Numbered from the stretch's first letter, positions 14,462 through 22,717 are shown. The stretch: 23,513 bases of DNA from an uncultured Flavobacterium sp. (GCF_937967675.1 NZ_CALBSN010000059.1:1-23513), one strand, 5' to 3'. Notes: generated by a model from the letters alone, not told the origin. Numbers and translations: made by a program.

Positions 14462-15382
14462 ATGAGCAATATTCTCGAAGTACAAAATGTAGTGAAACAA
14501 TATGGCGACTATACCGCTTTAAATAATGTTTCGCTTCAAGTTCCAAAAGGTAGTATTTATGGTCTTTTAGGTCCTAATGGTGCTGGAAAAACCTCTTTAA
14601 TTCGCATTATCAATCAAATTACAATGCCTGATAGTGGTATTGTGTTTTTAGATGGTGAAAAGTTAAATCCAGAGCATGTAAAATACATTGGATACATGCC
14701 CGAAGAACGCGGTTTGTATAAGACCATGAAAGTAGGCGAGCAATGTTTGTATTTGGCACAGCTAAAAGGAATGCCCGAAGCAGAAGCTAAAAAACAATTA
14801 AAATATTGGTTCGAAAAGTTCGAAATTCAAGGTTGGTGGGACAAGAAAATTCAGGAACTTTCTAAAGGTATGGCGCAAAAAATTCAGTTTATTGTAACGG
14901 TTTTGCACCAACCTAAATTACTGATTTTAGATGAGCCATTTTCAGGTTTTGACCCCGTTAATGCCAATTTAATTAAAGATGAAATCATCGAATTAAATAA
15001 AAAAGGAACTTCCGTAATTTTTTCTACACACCGAATGGAATCGGTAGAAGAAATGTGTGATTATATTGCGTTAATTCACAAATCTAATAAGCTTATCGAA
15101 GGAAAATTAGATGATGTAAAACGTCAACATCGTACTAATACATATCAAGTAGGAATCGTTACTGAGAATATTGAAGGTTTAATGTTACAGTTAACACATA
15201 AATTCACATTAAATCAAACCAATTTTAAATCATTAAACGATGATTTAAAATTAGAAGTACATCTAGGTCAATATAATTCAAACGATTTGCTTTCCATTTT
15301 AACTCAATTCGGACAAGTGACGCATTTTGTAGAAAAAATCCCAACAGTTAACGACATATTTATTCAAACCGTAAGTCAATAA
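14462..15382 (+). CDS. ABC transporter ATP-binding protein (NatA-like)
   Basis: 306 residues with one nucleotide-binding domain. Walker A is GPNGAGKT (37-44), the signature LSKGM (133-137) and Walker B LILDEP (154-159). The signature with Lys in place of the second Gly is usual in NatA-type exporters. The C-terminal 80 residues form the extra domain (DUF4162-like) seen in this group. It powers export through the permease encoded two bases downstream. The substrate is unknown; relatives include sodium and drug exporters. The start at 14462 follows a very A+T-rich leader with no recognisable TAnnTTTG box. Confidence 0.92.
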   Translation: MSNILEVQNVVKQYGDYTALNNVSLQVPKGSIYGLLGPNGAGKTSLIRIINQITMPDSGIVFLDGEKLNPEHVKYIGYMPEERGLYKTMKVGEQCLYLAQLKGMPEAEAKKQLKYWFEKFEIQGWWDKKIQELSKGMAQKIQFIVTVLHQPKLLILDEPFSGFDPVNANLIKDEIIELNKKGTSVIFSTHRMESVEEMCDYIALIHKSNKLIEGKLDDVKRQHRTNTYQVGIVTENIEGLMLQLTHKFTLNQTNFKSLNDDLKLEVHLGQYNSNDLLSILTQFGQVTHFVEKIPTVNDIFIQTVSQ

Positions 15383-15384
15383 TC

Positions 15385-16683
15385 ATGAGCGTATTATCAT
15401 TAATTATTAAGAGAGAATTTATTGCCAAAGTGCGCAATAAATCATTTATCGTAATGACTTTTTTAGGTCCGTTATTGATTGTAGGAATGACGTTTTTAAT
15501 AGCTTATTTATCAAGTGTAAATAAAGGTGATGTTAAGACTATTGGAGTTCACGATAGAGCTAATGTCTTTGTAAAAGATTTTAAAAATACAGAAGATATT
15601 AAATATGTAAATCTTTCTAATTTGTCATTTGATAAGGCAAAAGATTCTTCGAGCAACGCTTTTGAAGGTTTGATTTATGTGCCAGAGGTTCAAAATGTAG
15701 AAGAATTGGCCACTAAAACAACGTATATTTCAGATGATAGTCCGAAAATGGATTTCTTAATGAATTTGCAGAAAGTTATTGATACTAAATTAAATAAAGA
15801 GAATTTAGAAAAGTTAGGATTTAATGCCGATACCATTGAAAAAGCAAAAATTAAGTCAGAAGTTCAATTTGCGAAATTTTCAGGAGAAGATGGTTTAAAA
15901 TATTTAAATGAAATCAAAATCGGAATTGGATTTGCTTTCGGATATTTAATTATGATGTTCATCATTATTTACGGAAATATGGTAATGCGAAGCGTTATTG
16001 AAGAAAAAACGAATCGAATTATTGAAATCATTATTTCTTCGGTAAAACCATTCCAATTAATGATGGGAAAAATCATCGGAACTTCGTTAGCAGGAATATT
16101 ACAATTCTTAATTTGGATTGTTTTGGGAGTTATTTTAATGTTCTCTTTATCTGCTGTTTTAGGAGGACAACAAGAAGCTGTTGCTACCGCTCAAGTTTCG
16201 GCAGAACAAGCTGAAGTAGCTATGAGTTTTATGGATAAATTACAACTTTATATAGTAGAAATTCCAGTAACATCCATATTAATTGGTTTTGTGATTTTCT
16301 TTATGGGAGGTTACTTTTTATACAGTTCGTTTTACGCTGCTATTGGAGCTGCAGTAGATTCTGAAACTGATTCCCAACAGTTTTTAATGCCAATCATCAT
16401 GCCTTTGATGTTAGCCGTTTATGTTGGTTTTTTAACGGTTATGAATGATCCACACGGAACGGTTGCTGTAGTCTTTTCATTAATCCCATTAACATCTCCA
16501 ATTGTGATGTTAATGCGTATTCCTTTTGGAGTGCCATTATGGCAATTAGCACTTTCTGTAGTTTTATTGTACGGAACGTTTATCTTTGTAGTCTGGTTTG
16601 CGGCAAAAATCTACCGAGTAGGTATTTTAATGTACGGTAAAAAACCAAGTTGGAAAGAATTATATAAATGGTTGAAATATTAA
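15385..16683 (+). CDS. ABC-2 type transporter permease (NatB-like)
   Basis: 432 residues. A first membrane helix (about 21-43) follows the basic start MSVLSLIIKREFIAKVRNKS and precedes a large extracytoplasmic domain (about 45-175). Roughly five further helices follow between 178 and 408. IEEKTNRIIEIIISSVKPFQLMMGKIIG (205-232) is the cytoplasmic coupling segment typical of ABC-2 permeases. It pairs with the ATPase encoded two bases upstream to form an exporter of unknown substrate. The stop codon is followed directly by the repeat at 16689. Confidence 0.92.
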   Translation: MSVLSLIIKREFIAKVRNKSFIVMTFLGPLLIVGMTFLIAYLSSVNKGDVKTIGVHDRANVFVKDFKNTEDIKYVNLSNLSFDKAKDSSSNAFEGLIYVPEVQNVEELATKTTYISDDSPKMDFLMNLQKVIDTKLNKENLEKLGFNADTIEKAKIKSEVQFAKFSGEDGLKYLNEIKIGIGFAFGYLIMMFIIIYGNMVMRSVIEEKTNRIIEIIISSVKPFQLMMGKIIGTSLAGILQFLIWIVLGVILMFSLSAVLGGQQEAVATAQVSAEQAEVAMSFMDKLQLYIVEIPVTSILIGFVIFFMGGYFLYSSFYAAIGAAVDSETDSQQFLMPIIMPLMLAVYVGFLTVMNDPHGTVAVVFSLIPLTSPIVMLMRIPFGVPLWQLALSVVLLYGTFIFVVWFAAKIYRVGILMYGKKPSWKELYKWLKY

Positions 16684-16688
16684 AGTAA

Positions 16689-16764
16689 GTTTAAAAGTTT
16701 ATTGTTTAGGAGTTTAAAAGTTTTCAAAACCCTCTTAAACTTATACCCTCATAAACTTCTAACC
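16689..16764. repeat. Degenerate octamer array with inverted halves (site B)
   Basis: The left half reads GTTTAAAA, GTTTATT, GTTTAGGA and GTTTAAAA. The centre is the palindrome GTTTTCAAAAC (16720-16730). The right half, on the other strand, reads GTTTAAGA, GGGTATAA, GTTTATGA and GGTTAGAA. The unit length is 8 (one unit of 7). It fills most of the gap between the permease and the response regulator and can form an imperfect hairpin. Confidence 0.6.
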
Positions 16765-16773
16765 TAAAAAAGA

Positions 16774-17937
16774 ATGAGTAAAATCCTTATTATAGAAGAC
16801 GAAGCAGCTATTCGAAGAGTATTGACAAAAATACTTTCCGAAGAAAATGATTCGTATAAAGTTGAAGAAGCTGAAGACGGTTTGCTAGGAATAGAAAAAG
16901 TCAAAAATGAAGATTATGACTTAATTCTTTGCGATATCAAAATGCCAAAAATGGACGGTGTTGAAGTATTAGAAGCTGTTAAAAAAATCAAACCCGAAAT
17001 TCCAATGGTGATGATTTCTGGTCATGGCGATTTGGAAACTGCTATTAATACGATGCGTCTTGGAGCTTTTGATTACATTTCAAAACCACCCGATTTGAAT
17101 CGTTTATTAAACACGGTTCGAAACGCATTAGACAAAAAACAATTAGTAGTAGAGAACAAAATCTTAAAAAAGAAAGTCTCTAAAAACTACGAAATGATAG
17201 GAAATAGCGAAGCTATCAATCACATCAAAACCATGATAGAAAAAGTCGCTCCAACTGATGCACGAGTTCTAATCACAGGTCCAAACGGAACTGGAAAAGA
17301 ATTAGTTGCGCATCAATTACATGAAAAAAGCGAACGTTCATCAGCACCAATTATTGAAGTGAATTGTGCAGCTATTCCATCTGAATTAATTGAAAGCGAA
17401 TTGTTTGGTCATGTTAAAGGTGCTTTTACTTCGGCTGTAAAAGACAGAGCAGGTAAGTTTGAAGCGGCTGATGGCGGAACTATTTTCTTAGATGAAATTG
17501 GCGATATGAGTTTATCAGCTCAAGCTAAGGTTTTACGAGCTTTGCAAGAGAATTTAATTCAACGTGTTGGAGCTGACAAAGACATTAAAGTAAATGTTCG
17601 TGTTGTGGCGGCAACCAATAAAGATTTGAAAAAAGAAATCGAAGAAGGCAGATTTAGAGAAGATTTATATCACAGATTAGCGGTAATTTTAATCAAAGTT
17701 CCCGCTTTGAATGATAGAAGAGAGGATATTCCAGAATTAATTGAGCATTTTGCTTCAAAAATTGCTTCGGAACAAGGAACATCTCCAAAATCTTTTTCAA
17801 AATCAGCCATCAAATTATTACAAGAATTCGATTGGACAGGAAATATCCGTGAGTTACGAAATGTAGTAGAACGCTTAATTATTTTAGGCGGAAACGAAAT
17901 TTCGGAACAAGATGTAAAACTGTTTGCGAGTAAATAA
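16774..17937 (+). CDS. Sigma-54-type response regulator lacking a DNA-binding domain
   Basis: 387 residues. A receiver domain (1-120) has the phosphoacceptor Asp54 in CDIKMP, with acidic residues at 8-9 and Lys104. An AAA+ sigma-54 interaction domain (about 141-370) has Walker A GPNGTGKE (169-176), Walker B FLDEIGD (238-244) and the R-finger region REDLYHRL. The sigma-54 contact loop reads GAFTSA (216-221), where most activators have GAFTGA. The protein stops 17 residues after the AAA+ lid, so the usual C-terminal Fis-type helix-turn-helix is absent. It would hydrolyse ATP to open sigma-54 promoters, perhaps from solution. No histidine kinase is adjacent. The stop is followed within 13 bases by repeat site C, which carries no lost HTH frame. 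Confidence 0.93.
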   Translation: MSKILIIEDEAAIRRVLTKILSEENDSYKVEEAEDGLLGIEKVKNEDYDLILCDIKMPKMDGVEVLEAVKKIKPEIPMVMISGHGDLETAINTMRLGAFDYISKPPDLNRLLNTVRNALDKKQLVVENKILKKKVSKNYEMIGNSEAINHIKTMIEKVAPTDARVLITGPNGTGKELVAHQLHEKSERSSAPIIEVNCAAIPSELIESELFGHVKGAFTSAVKDRAGKFEAADGGTIFLDEIGDMSLSAQAKVLRALQENLIQRVGADKDIKVNVRVVAATNKDLKKEIEEGRFREDLYHRLAVILIKVPALNDRREDIPELIEHFASKIASEQGTSPKSFSKSAIKLLQEFDWTGNIRELRNVVERLIILGGNEISEQDVKLFASK

Positions 17938-17949
17938 ATAATTCTTTAA

Positions 17950-18005
17950 GCATTAGGCAATAGGCATTAAGTTGCTTATGGCTTATAGCTTATGGCTTAC
18001 AGCTA
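17950..18005. repeat. Heptamer array with inverted halves (site C)
   Basis: Eight consecutive 7-base units in one phase. The first three are GCATTAG, GCAATAG and GCATTAA. After the turn GTTGCTT come ATGGCTT, ATAGCTT and ATGGCTT, then ACAGCTA. The two halves are imperfect reverse complements (19 of 26 positions match). It lies between the response regulator and the DEAD-like gene, and its last ATGGCTT unit provides an in-frame ATG (17992) upstream of the likely start at 18013. Confidence 0.65.
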
Positions 18006-18012
18006 TAAAAAA

Positions 18013-18627
18013 ATGCAATTAAAAAAAATAAATCCCAACCTTCAAAAAGCACTTATTGAAAACGATTTAATCGAAGCGAATGAGTTGCAACAAGAAACAT
18101 TCTCAACTATTAAAAGTGGTGTAGATGCTGTTATTCAAGCGCCTAATGGTTCTGGAAAAACGACTACTATTTTGATGAATGTAATTCAAAAAATGGAAAA
18201 GCCAGTTGGAGAGAGTACACGCGCTTTAATTCTAGTTCAAGATAAAGAGAAAGTCCTTGAAGCTGTTGAAACTTTTAAGAAATTAAACCGTTATAACAAC
18301 TTAAGAGTTTTTGGTGCTCACGAAAAAGGGGATATCGATTATGATAAAAACCAAATTTCTTTGGGTATGGACGTTTTAATTGGAACACCTATTCGTATTA
18401 ACGAAATGTTTTCATCTGCCGGATTTAATATGACGACCATTAAAATGTTTGTAGTAGATGATGTGGATGAAATGTTGCGTAAACGAGAAGATGCTATTAT
18501 CCAAAGACTTTCTATGAGTGCGGAGAAAACCCAACGTTTATTCTTCTGTTCACAAATTACCGAAAGAGTAGAAGTGTTAGCAGACAGAATTATGATTGAA
18601 CCCTTATTTTTTGAGATGGAAGACTAA
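18013..18627 (+). CDS. Stand-alone DEAD-like helicase N-terminal (RecA1) domain protein
   Basis: 204 residues from ATG 18013 (MQLKKINPN). An in-frame ATG at 17992 lies inside a repeat array, so I prefer the later one. The Q-motif-like segment ELQQETFSTI (24-33) and motif I APNGSGKT (43-50) are present, as is GTPIRI (125-130) in the motif Ib position. Motif II reads DDVD (149-152) instead of DEAD, and motif III (SAT) is replaced by FCSQ. The protein ends where the first RecA domain ends, so the second RecA domain, with its arginine fingers, is missing altogether. Such a protein could bind ATP but is unlikely to unwind RNA alone. The clean ends and the terminator 3 bases past the stop argue against recent decay. 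Confidence 0.85.
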   Translation: MQLKKINPNLQKALIENDLIEANELQQETFSTIKSGVDAVIQAPNGSGKTTTILMNVIQKMEKPVGESTRALILVQDKEKVLEAVETFKKLNRYNNLRVFGAHEKGDIDYDKNQISLGMDVLIGTPIRINEMFSSAGFNMTTIKMFVVDDVDEMLRKREDAIIQRLSMSAEKTQRLFFCSQITERVEVLADRIMIEPLFFEMED

Positions 18628-18629
18628 TA

Positions 18630-18665
18630 AACAAAAACGCCTGATTTACTTCAGGCGTTTTTGTT
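18630..18665. terminator. Bidirectional terminator between convergent genes
   Basis: A perfect 15-bp inverted repeat (18630-18644 with 18651-18665) with a 6-base loop. A runs on the left and T runs on the right serve both the DEAD-like gene and the M3 peptidase gene. Confidence 0.9.
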
Positions 18666-18666
18666 A

Positions 18667-20787
18667 TTATTTTACTTGGTCTAAACCTCTTTTTCTTAGT
18701 AGAGGTTCTATGGTTGGTTCTGCACCTCTAAAGCTTTTGTAAAGTTCCATTGGTTCTTCAGTTCCTCCTTTTTCTAAAATGTTTTTTCGGAAAGAGTTAG
18801 CACTATCTTGGTTAAACAATCCATTTGTTTTGAATACTTCAAAAGCATCAGTATCTAAAACTCCAGACCAAATATAGCTGTAGTAGCCTGCTGAATATCC
18901 ACCAGAAAAAATATGATTAAAATAGGTACTTCTATATCTTGGAATAATAGTAGTCGGTAAATTCAATCTGCTCATAGCTTCTTTTTCAAAAGTCATAGCA
19001 TCAATTTTAATGGTTTCTGATTGAGTGTGATATTGCATATCTAAAAGTGAAGCTGCTAAATATTCAATAGTTGCAAATCCTTGGTCAAAAGTAGTTGCTT
19101 TTTGCATTTTCTCAATTAAAGTGTCAGGAATTACTTCTCCAGTTTTATAGTGTTTTGCATACATTTTCATCACTTCTGGTTCGGCAGCCCAATTTTCCAT
19201 GATTTGCGATGGTAATTCTACGAAATCTCTTGGAACACTTGTGCCTGCCAAACTTTCATAAGTTACATTCGATAATAATCCGTGTAAAGCGTGACCAAAT
19301 TCATGGAAAAAGGTACTTACTTCATCAAAAGTTAATAAAGCTGGAGCGTTTTCAGTTGGTTTAGTAAAGTTACAAACAATTGAAACTATTGGAGCAATTC
19401 GTTTTCCATCTTCCATTTTTTGAGTTCGGTACGAAGTCATCCAAGCACCACCTCTTTTAGAAGTTCTTGGGTGAAAATCCATGTATAAAATTCCGACGTG
19501 ATTTCCGTTTGCTTCAGTAACTTCCCAAACCGTTACGTCTTCGTGGTATTTTGGAACATTATTTAATTGTTTAAATTGTAAGCCATATAAATTTTTACAA
19601 ACGGTAAAAACACCTTCTCTTGTTTTTTCTAAACTAAAGTATGGTTTCATTTCTTGTTCATCCAAATCAAAACGTTCTTTTCTGATTTTTTCTGCATAAT
19701 ATCTCCAATCATATGGTTGAACATCGTTTTTAATCCCATCTTTTAACATCATTTCTTTGATGTCAGCCGCTTCTTTGTTTGCCATGTCTAGAGCTGGAGC
19801 CCATAAATTTATTAATAGTTTAGTGGCAGTTTCAGGATTTTTAGCCATCGATTTTTCTAATACATAATCGGCATGCGTTTTATAACCTAGAAGTCTTGCT
19901 TTTTCACTTCTTAAATTAGCAATTTTAATCGCTAATTCTTTGTTGTCTTTATCGTTATTATTGTTCGCTCGCATTTGGTAAGCATTCCAAATTTCCTGAC
20001 GTAATTTTCTGTTTGAACTGTATTGTAAAAATGGCATTACACTTGAATTTGATAAAGTAAAAACCCATTTTCCAGCTTTTCCTTTTGCTTTAGCATCAGA
20101 AGCAGCAGTTTCGATAAGTTCGTTTGGTAATCCAGCTAAATCGTTTTTGTTTGAAATTACTAATTCATACGAATTGGTTTCAGCTAAGATATTTTGACCA
20201 TATTTTAAAGTAGCAACTGCGATTTCAGAGTTGATTTGTCTCAATTGTTTTTTGTTTTCATCAGATAAGTTTGCACCGCTTCTAACGAAACTTTTATAAA
20301 GATTCTCAAGGATTTTTCTTTGTTCTTCATTTAATTTGAAGTCATTTTGGTTGTCCCATACCATTTTTACTTTTTGAAATAAAGCATCATTTAAAAAAAT
20401 ATTATCATTATGTGCAGATAATTTTGAGGCCAATTCTTTTGCAATAGCCTGAATTTCTTCATTGGTATTTGCGCTATTTAAATTATAGAAAACCGTATTT
20501 ACCTTTGAAAGTAACTTTCCTGAGTTTTCCATTGCTAAAACCGTATTATCAAAAGTTGGTTTTTCTTTATTGGAAACTATCGCATTAATTTCTGCTTCTT
20601 GTTTTTTTATTCCTTCTAAAATAGCAGGTTTAAAGTGTTCATTTTTTATTAAATGAAAAGGTGGAACTTGGTAAGGTGTAGTATACGTTTCAAAAAACGG
20701 ATTCATGTTTGCTTTGTTTTTTTCTTGTGAATTAACGGATACAGCACTAGTAATGGCTGAGAATAAAAGTAATGTTTTGATTTTCAT
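18667..20787 (-). CDS. dcp: M3-family zinc metallopeptidase (peptidyl-dipeptidase Dcp-like)
   Basis: 706 residues. An N-terminal signal peptide (MKIKTLLLFSAITSAVSVNS, cleavage before Gln21) suggests a periplasmic enzyme. The M3 catalytic motif HEFGH is at 495-499 (FFHEFGHALHGLL). Glu524 in VELPSQIMENW, 29 residues after His495, is the third zinc ligand, the same spacing as in thimet oligopeptidase. The length fits Dcp/oligopeptidase A. Dcp removes dipeptides from the C-terminus of short peptides. The C-terminal substrate-binding region (HIFSGGYSAGYYSYIW, about 641-656) is intact. Dcp versus a general M3 oligopeptidase is a matter of subfamily and is less certain. The gene is monocistronic and ends in a shared terminator. 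Confidence 0.93.
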   Translation of the reverse strand: MKIKTLLLFSAITSAVSVNSQEKNKANMNPFFETYTTPYQVPPFHLIKNEHFKPAILEGIKKQEAEINAIVSNKEKPTFDNTVLAMENSGKLLSKVNTVFYNLNSANTNEEIQAIAKELASKLSAHNDNIFLNDALFQKVKMVWDNQNDFKLNEEQRKILENLYKSFVRSGANLSDENKKQLRQINSEIAVATLKYGQNILAETNSYELVISNKNDLAGLPNELIETAASDAKAKGKAGKWVFTLSNSSVMPFLQYSSNRKLRQEIWNAYQMRANNNNDKDNKELAIKIANLRSEKARLLGYKTHADYVLEKSMAKNPETATKLLINLWAPALDMANKEAADIKEMMLKDGIKNDVQPYDWRYYAEKIRKERFDLDEQEMKPYFSLEKTREGVFTVCKNLYGLQFKQLNNVPKYHEDVTVWEVTEANGNHVGILYMDFHPRTSKRGGAWMTSYRTQKMEDGKRIAPIVSIVCNFTKPTENAPALLTFDEVSTFFHEFGHALHGLLSNVTYESLAGTSVPRDFVELPSQIMENWAAEPEVMKMYAKHYKTGEVIPDTLIEKMQKATTFDQGFATIEYLAASLLDMQYHTQSETIKIDAMTFEKEAMSRLNLPTTIIPRYRSTYFNHIFSGGYSAGYYSYIWSGVLDTDAFEVFKTNGLFNQDSANSFRKNILEKGGTEEPMELYKSFRGAEPTIEPLLRKRGLDQVK

Positions 20788-20896
20788 TTTAGTGAAATTT
20801 AAAGCGTAAAAATAATAGATTTCAACAAGTATGTCTAATACTTAACGATATTTTATGAAATGTAATTCTCGCATTCGAAAATCTGAATTTTAAATC

Positions 20897-20904
20897 TATC
20901 TTTG
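20897..20904 (+). promoter_or_regulatory. Candidate -7 box of the ABC-F gene
   Basis: TATCTTTG fits TAnnTTTG exactly and is followed by CACC, a context typical of flavobacterial start sites. Transcription would begin near 20911, giving a leader of about 57 bases that contains the hairpin of site D. No clear TTG is seen at -33. Confidence 0.6.
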
Positions 20905-20920
20905 CACCTTTAAAAATTTC

Positions 20921-20964
20921 AGTAAAAAGGCTTTATACTTTTTACTTCTAACTTTTTACTTTAA
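20921..20964 (+). repeat. Heptamer array with hairpin in the ABC-F leader (site D)
   Basis: AGTAAAAAG (20921-20929) and CTTTTTACT (20938-20946) form a perfect 9-bp hairpin with an 8-base loop. From 20937 the sequence reads as 7-base units: ACTTTTT, ACTTCTA, ACTTTTT, then ACTTTAA, ending three bases before ATG 20968. Because CTTTTTACT recurs at 20952-20960, the left arm could pair with either copy. Confidence 0.55.
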
Positions 20965-20967
20965 AAA

Positions 20968-22602
20968 ATGATTACAGTAAACGACATTGCCGTAGAATTT
21001 GGTGGAACTACCCTTTTTAGTGATATTACTTTTGCTATTAATGAAAATGATAAAATTGCTTTAATGGGTAAAAATGGAGCAGGAAAATCAACTTTGTTAA
21101 AAATTGTAGCCGGAGCCAATAAACCTACTAGAGGTGGAATTTCGGCACCAAGTGACGCTGTAATTGCTTATTTACCGCAACATTTGCTTACTTCTGATAA
21201 CTGTACTGTTATGGAAGAAACTTCAAAAGCCTTTTCTGAAGTTTTAAATATGAAAAAGGAAATCGATGATATCAACGAACAATTAACTATTCGTACCGAT
21301 TATGAGAGTGACGATTACATGAAGTTAATTGAGCGTGTTTCGGAACTTTCGGAGAAATATTATTCTATCGAAGAGGTAAATTATGAAGCGGAGGTTGAAA
21401 AAGTTTTAAAAGGGTTAGGTTTTGAAAGAGAAGATTTTACTCGATTAACATCAGAATTTTCTGGAGGCTGGAGAATGCGTATCGAATTAGCCAAAATCTT
21501 ATTGAAAAAACCTGATTTGATTCTTTTAGATGAGCCTACAAATCACTTGGATATGGAAAGTATTCAATGGTTAGAAGAGTTTTTAATCAATCAGGCTAAG
21601 GCAGTAATGGTAATTTCACACGATAGAGCGTTTGTAGATAATATTACCAATCGTACCATTGAAGTTACAATGGGAAGAATTTATGATTATAAAGCAAAAT
21701 ATTCAGACTATTTGGTTTTACGTCAGGATAGAAGAATTCACCAACAAAAAGCGTATGATGAGCAACAGAAATTCATTGCTGAAAATCAAGCTTTTATTGA
21801 ACGATTTAGAGGAACATTTTCAAAAACAGAACAAGTACAATCGCGTGTTCGTATGTTAGAAAAATTAGTTCTTGTAGAAGTTGACGAAGTAGATACATCG
21901 GCTTTAAAATTAAAATTTCCACCATCGCCTCGTTCTGGACAATATCCTGTTGTTGTGAGTGAGCTTACTAAAAAATATGGTGATCATGTAGTCTTCAATA
22001 ATGCTAATATGGTTATTGAAAGAGGTCAAAAAGTAGCTTTTGTAGGTAAAAATGGAGAAGGAAAATCAACCATGATTAAAGCCATTATGGGCGAAATTGA
22101 GTACGAAGGCGGAAAAGTTGAAATTGGTCATAATGCTCAAATCGGTTACTTTGCACAAAATCAAGCTTCTTTATTAGATGGAGAAGCAACTGTTTTTGAT
22201 ACGATTGATAGAATTGCAGTTGGAGATATTCGTACGAAAATTAAAGATATGTTAGGCGCTTTCATGTTTAAAGGTGATGATATCCAAAAGAAAGTAAAAG
22301 TGCTTTCAGGAGGAGAGAAAACACGTTTGGCCATGATTAAATTATTGTTAGAACCTGTAAACGTTTTAATTTTGGATGAGCCAACAAATCACTTAGATAT
22401 GAAAACTAAAGACATCATTAAAGATGCATTACGAGATTTTGACGGAACATTAATTCTAGTTTCTCACGACCGTGATTTCCTTGATGGTTTAGCCGAAAAA
22501 GTATTCGAATTTGGACACAAACGCGTAAAAGAACATTTTGAAGATATCAAAGGCTTCTTAGCACACAAGAAAATGGAATCTTTGAAAGAGATTGAAAAAT
22601 AA
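20968..22602 (+). CDS. ABC-F family ATPase
   Basis: 544 residues with two ATP-binding cassettes and no membrane segment, as in ABC-F proteins. Cassette 1: Walker A GKNGAGKST (34-42), signature FSGGW (164-168), LLDEPTNHLD (186-195). Cassette 2: GKNGEGKS (360-367), LSGGE (446-450), LILDEPTNHLD (467-477). A helical arm insertion lies at about 93-138 in cassette 1. The charged linker (about 238-325) is the segment that reaches the P-site tRNA in ribosome-bound relatives. ABC-F proteins bind the ribosomal E site and rescue or regulate translation; some give antibiotic resistance. The general length and GGWRMR motif resemble housekeeping members, and nothing here marks it as a resistance gene. It has its own promoter and terminator. 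Confidence 0.93.
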   Translation: MITVNDIAVEFGGTTLFSDITFAINENDKIALMGKNGAGKSTLLKIVAGANKPTRGGISAPSDAVIAYLPQHLLTSDNCTVMEETSKAFSEVLNMKKEIDDINEQLTIRTDYESDDYMKLIERVSELSEKYYSIEEVNYEAEVEKVLKGLGFEREDFTRLTSEFSGGWRMRIELAKILLKKPDLILLDEPTNHLDMESIQWLEEFLINQAKAVMVISHDRAFVDNITNRTIEVTMGRIYDYKAKYSDYLVLRQDRRIHQQKAYDEQQKFIAENQAFIERFRGTFSKTEQVQSRVRMLEKLVLVEVDEVDTSALKLKFPPSPRSGQYPVVVSELTKKYGDHVVFNNANMVIERGQKVAFVGKNGEGKSTMIKAIMGEIEYEGGKVEIGHNAQIGYFAQNQASLLDGEATVFDTIDRIAVGDIRTKIKDMLGAFMFKGDDIQKKVKVLSGGEKTRLAMIKLLLEPVNVLILDEPTNHLDMKTKDIIKDALRDFDGTLILVSHDRDFLDGLAEKVFEFGHKRVKEHFEDIKGFLAHKKMESLKEIEK

Positions 22603-22606
22603 AATG

Positions 22607-22630
22607 AAAGCTCCAATTGGAGCTTTTTTT
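22607..22630 (+). terminator. Terminator after the ABC-F gene
   Basis: A perfect 8-bp stem AAAGCTCC / GGAGCTTT closes an AATT loop and is followed by a T run. It begins 5 bases after the stop codon. Confidence 0.88.
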
Positions 22631-22717
22631 ATGTTTATCATTTTTCAAAACCTCAAACATTCGGCTTTATTTCTTTTTGTCATTGCTTTCTTATGTCTAA
22701 AGTTCATTTTGAATAAA

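Noticed and set aside
17938..18012. Lost Fis-type HTH of the response regulator after a frameshift
   Set aside because: All frames between the stop and the next gene are repeat units with stops. Nothing resembles an HTH, so the short form appears genuine.
20968..22602. Antibiotic-resistance ABC-F
   Set aside because: The general motifs and length resemble housekeeping ABC-F members, and no mobile element or resistance context is present.
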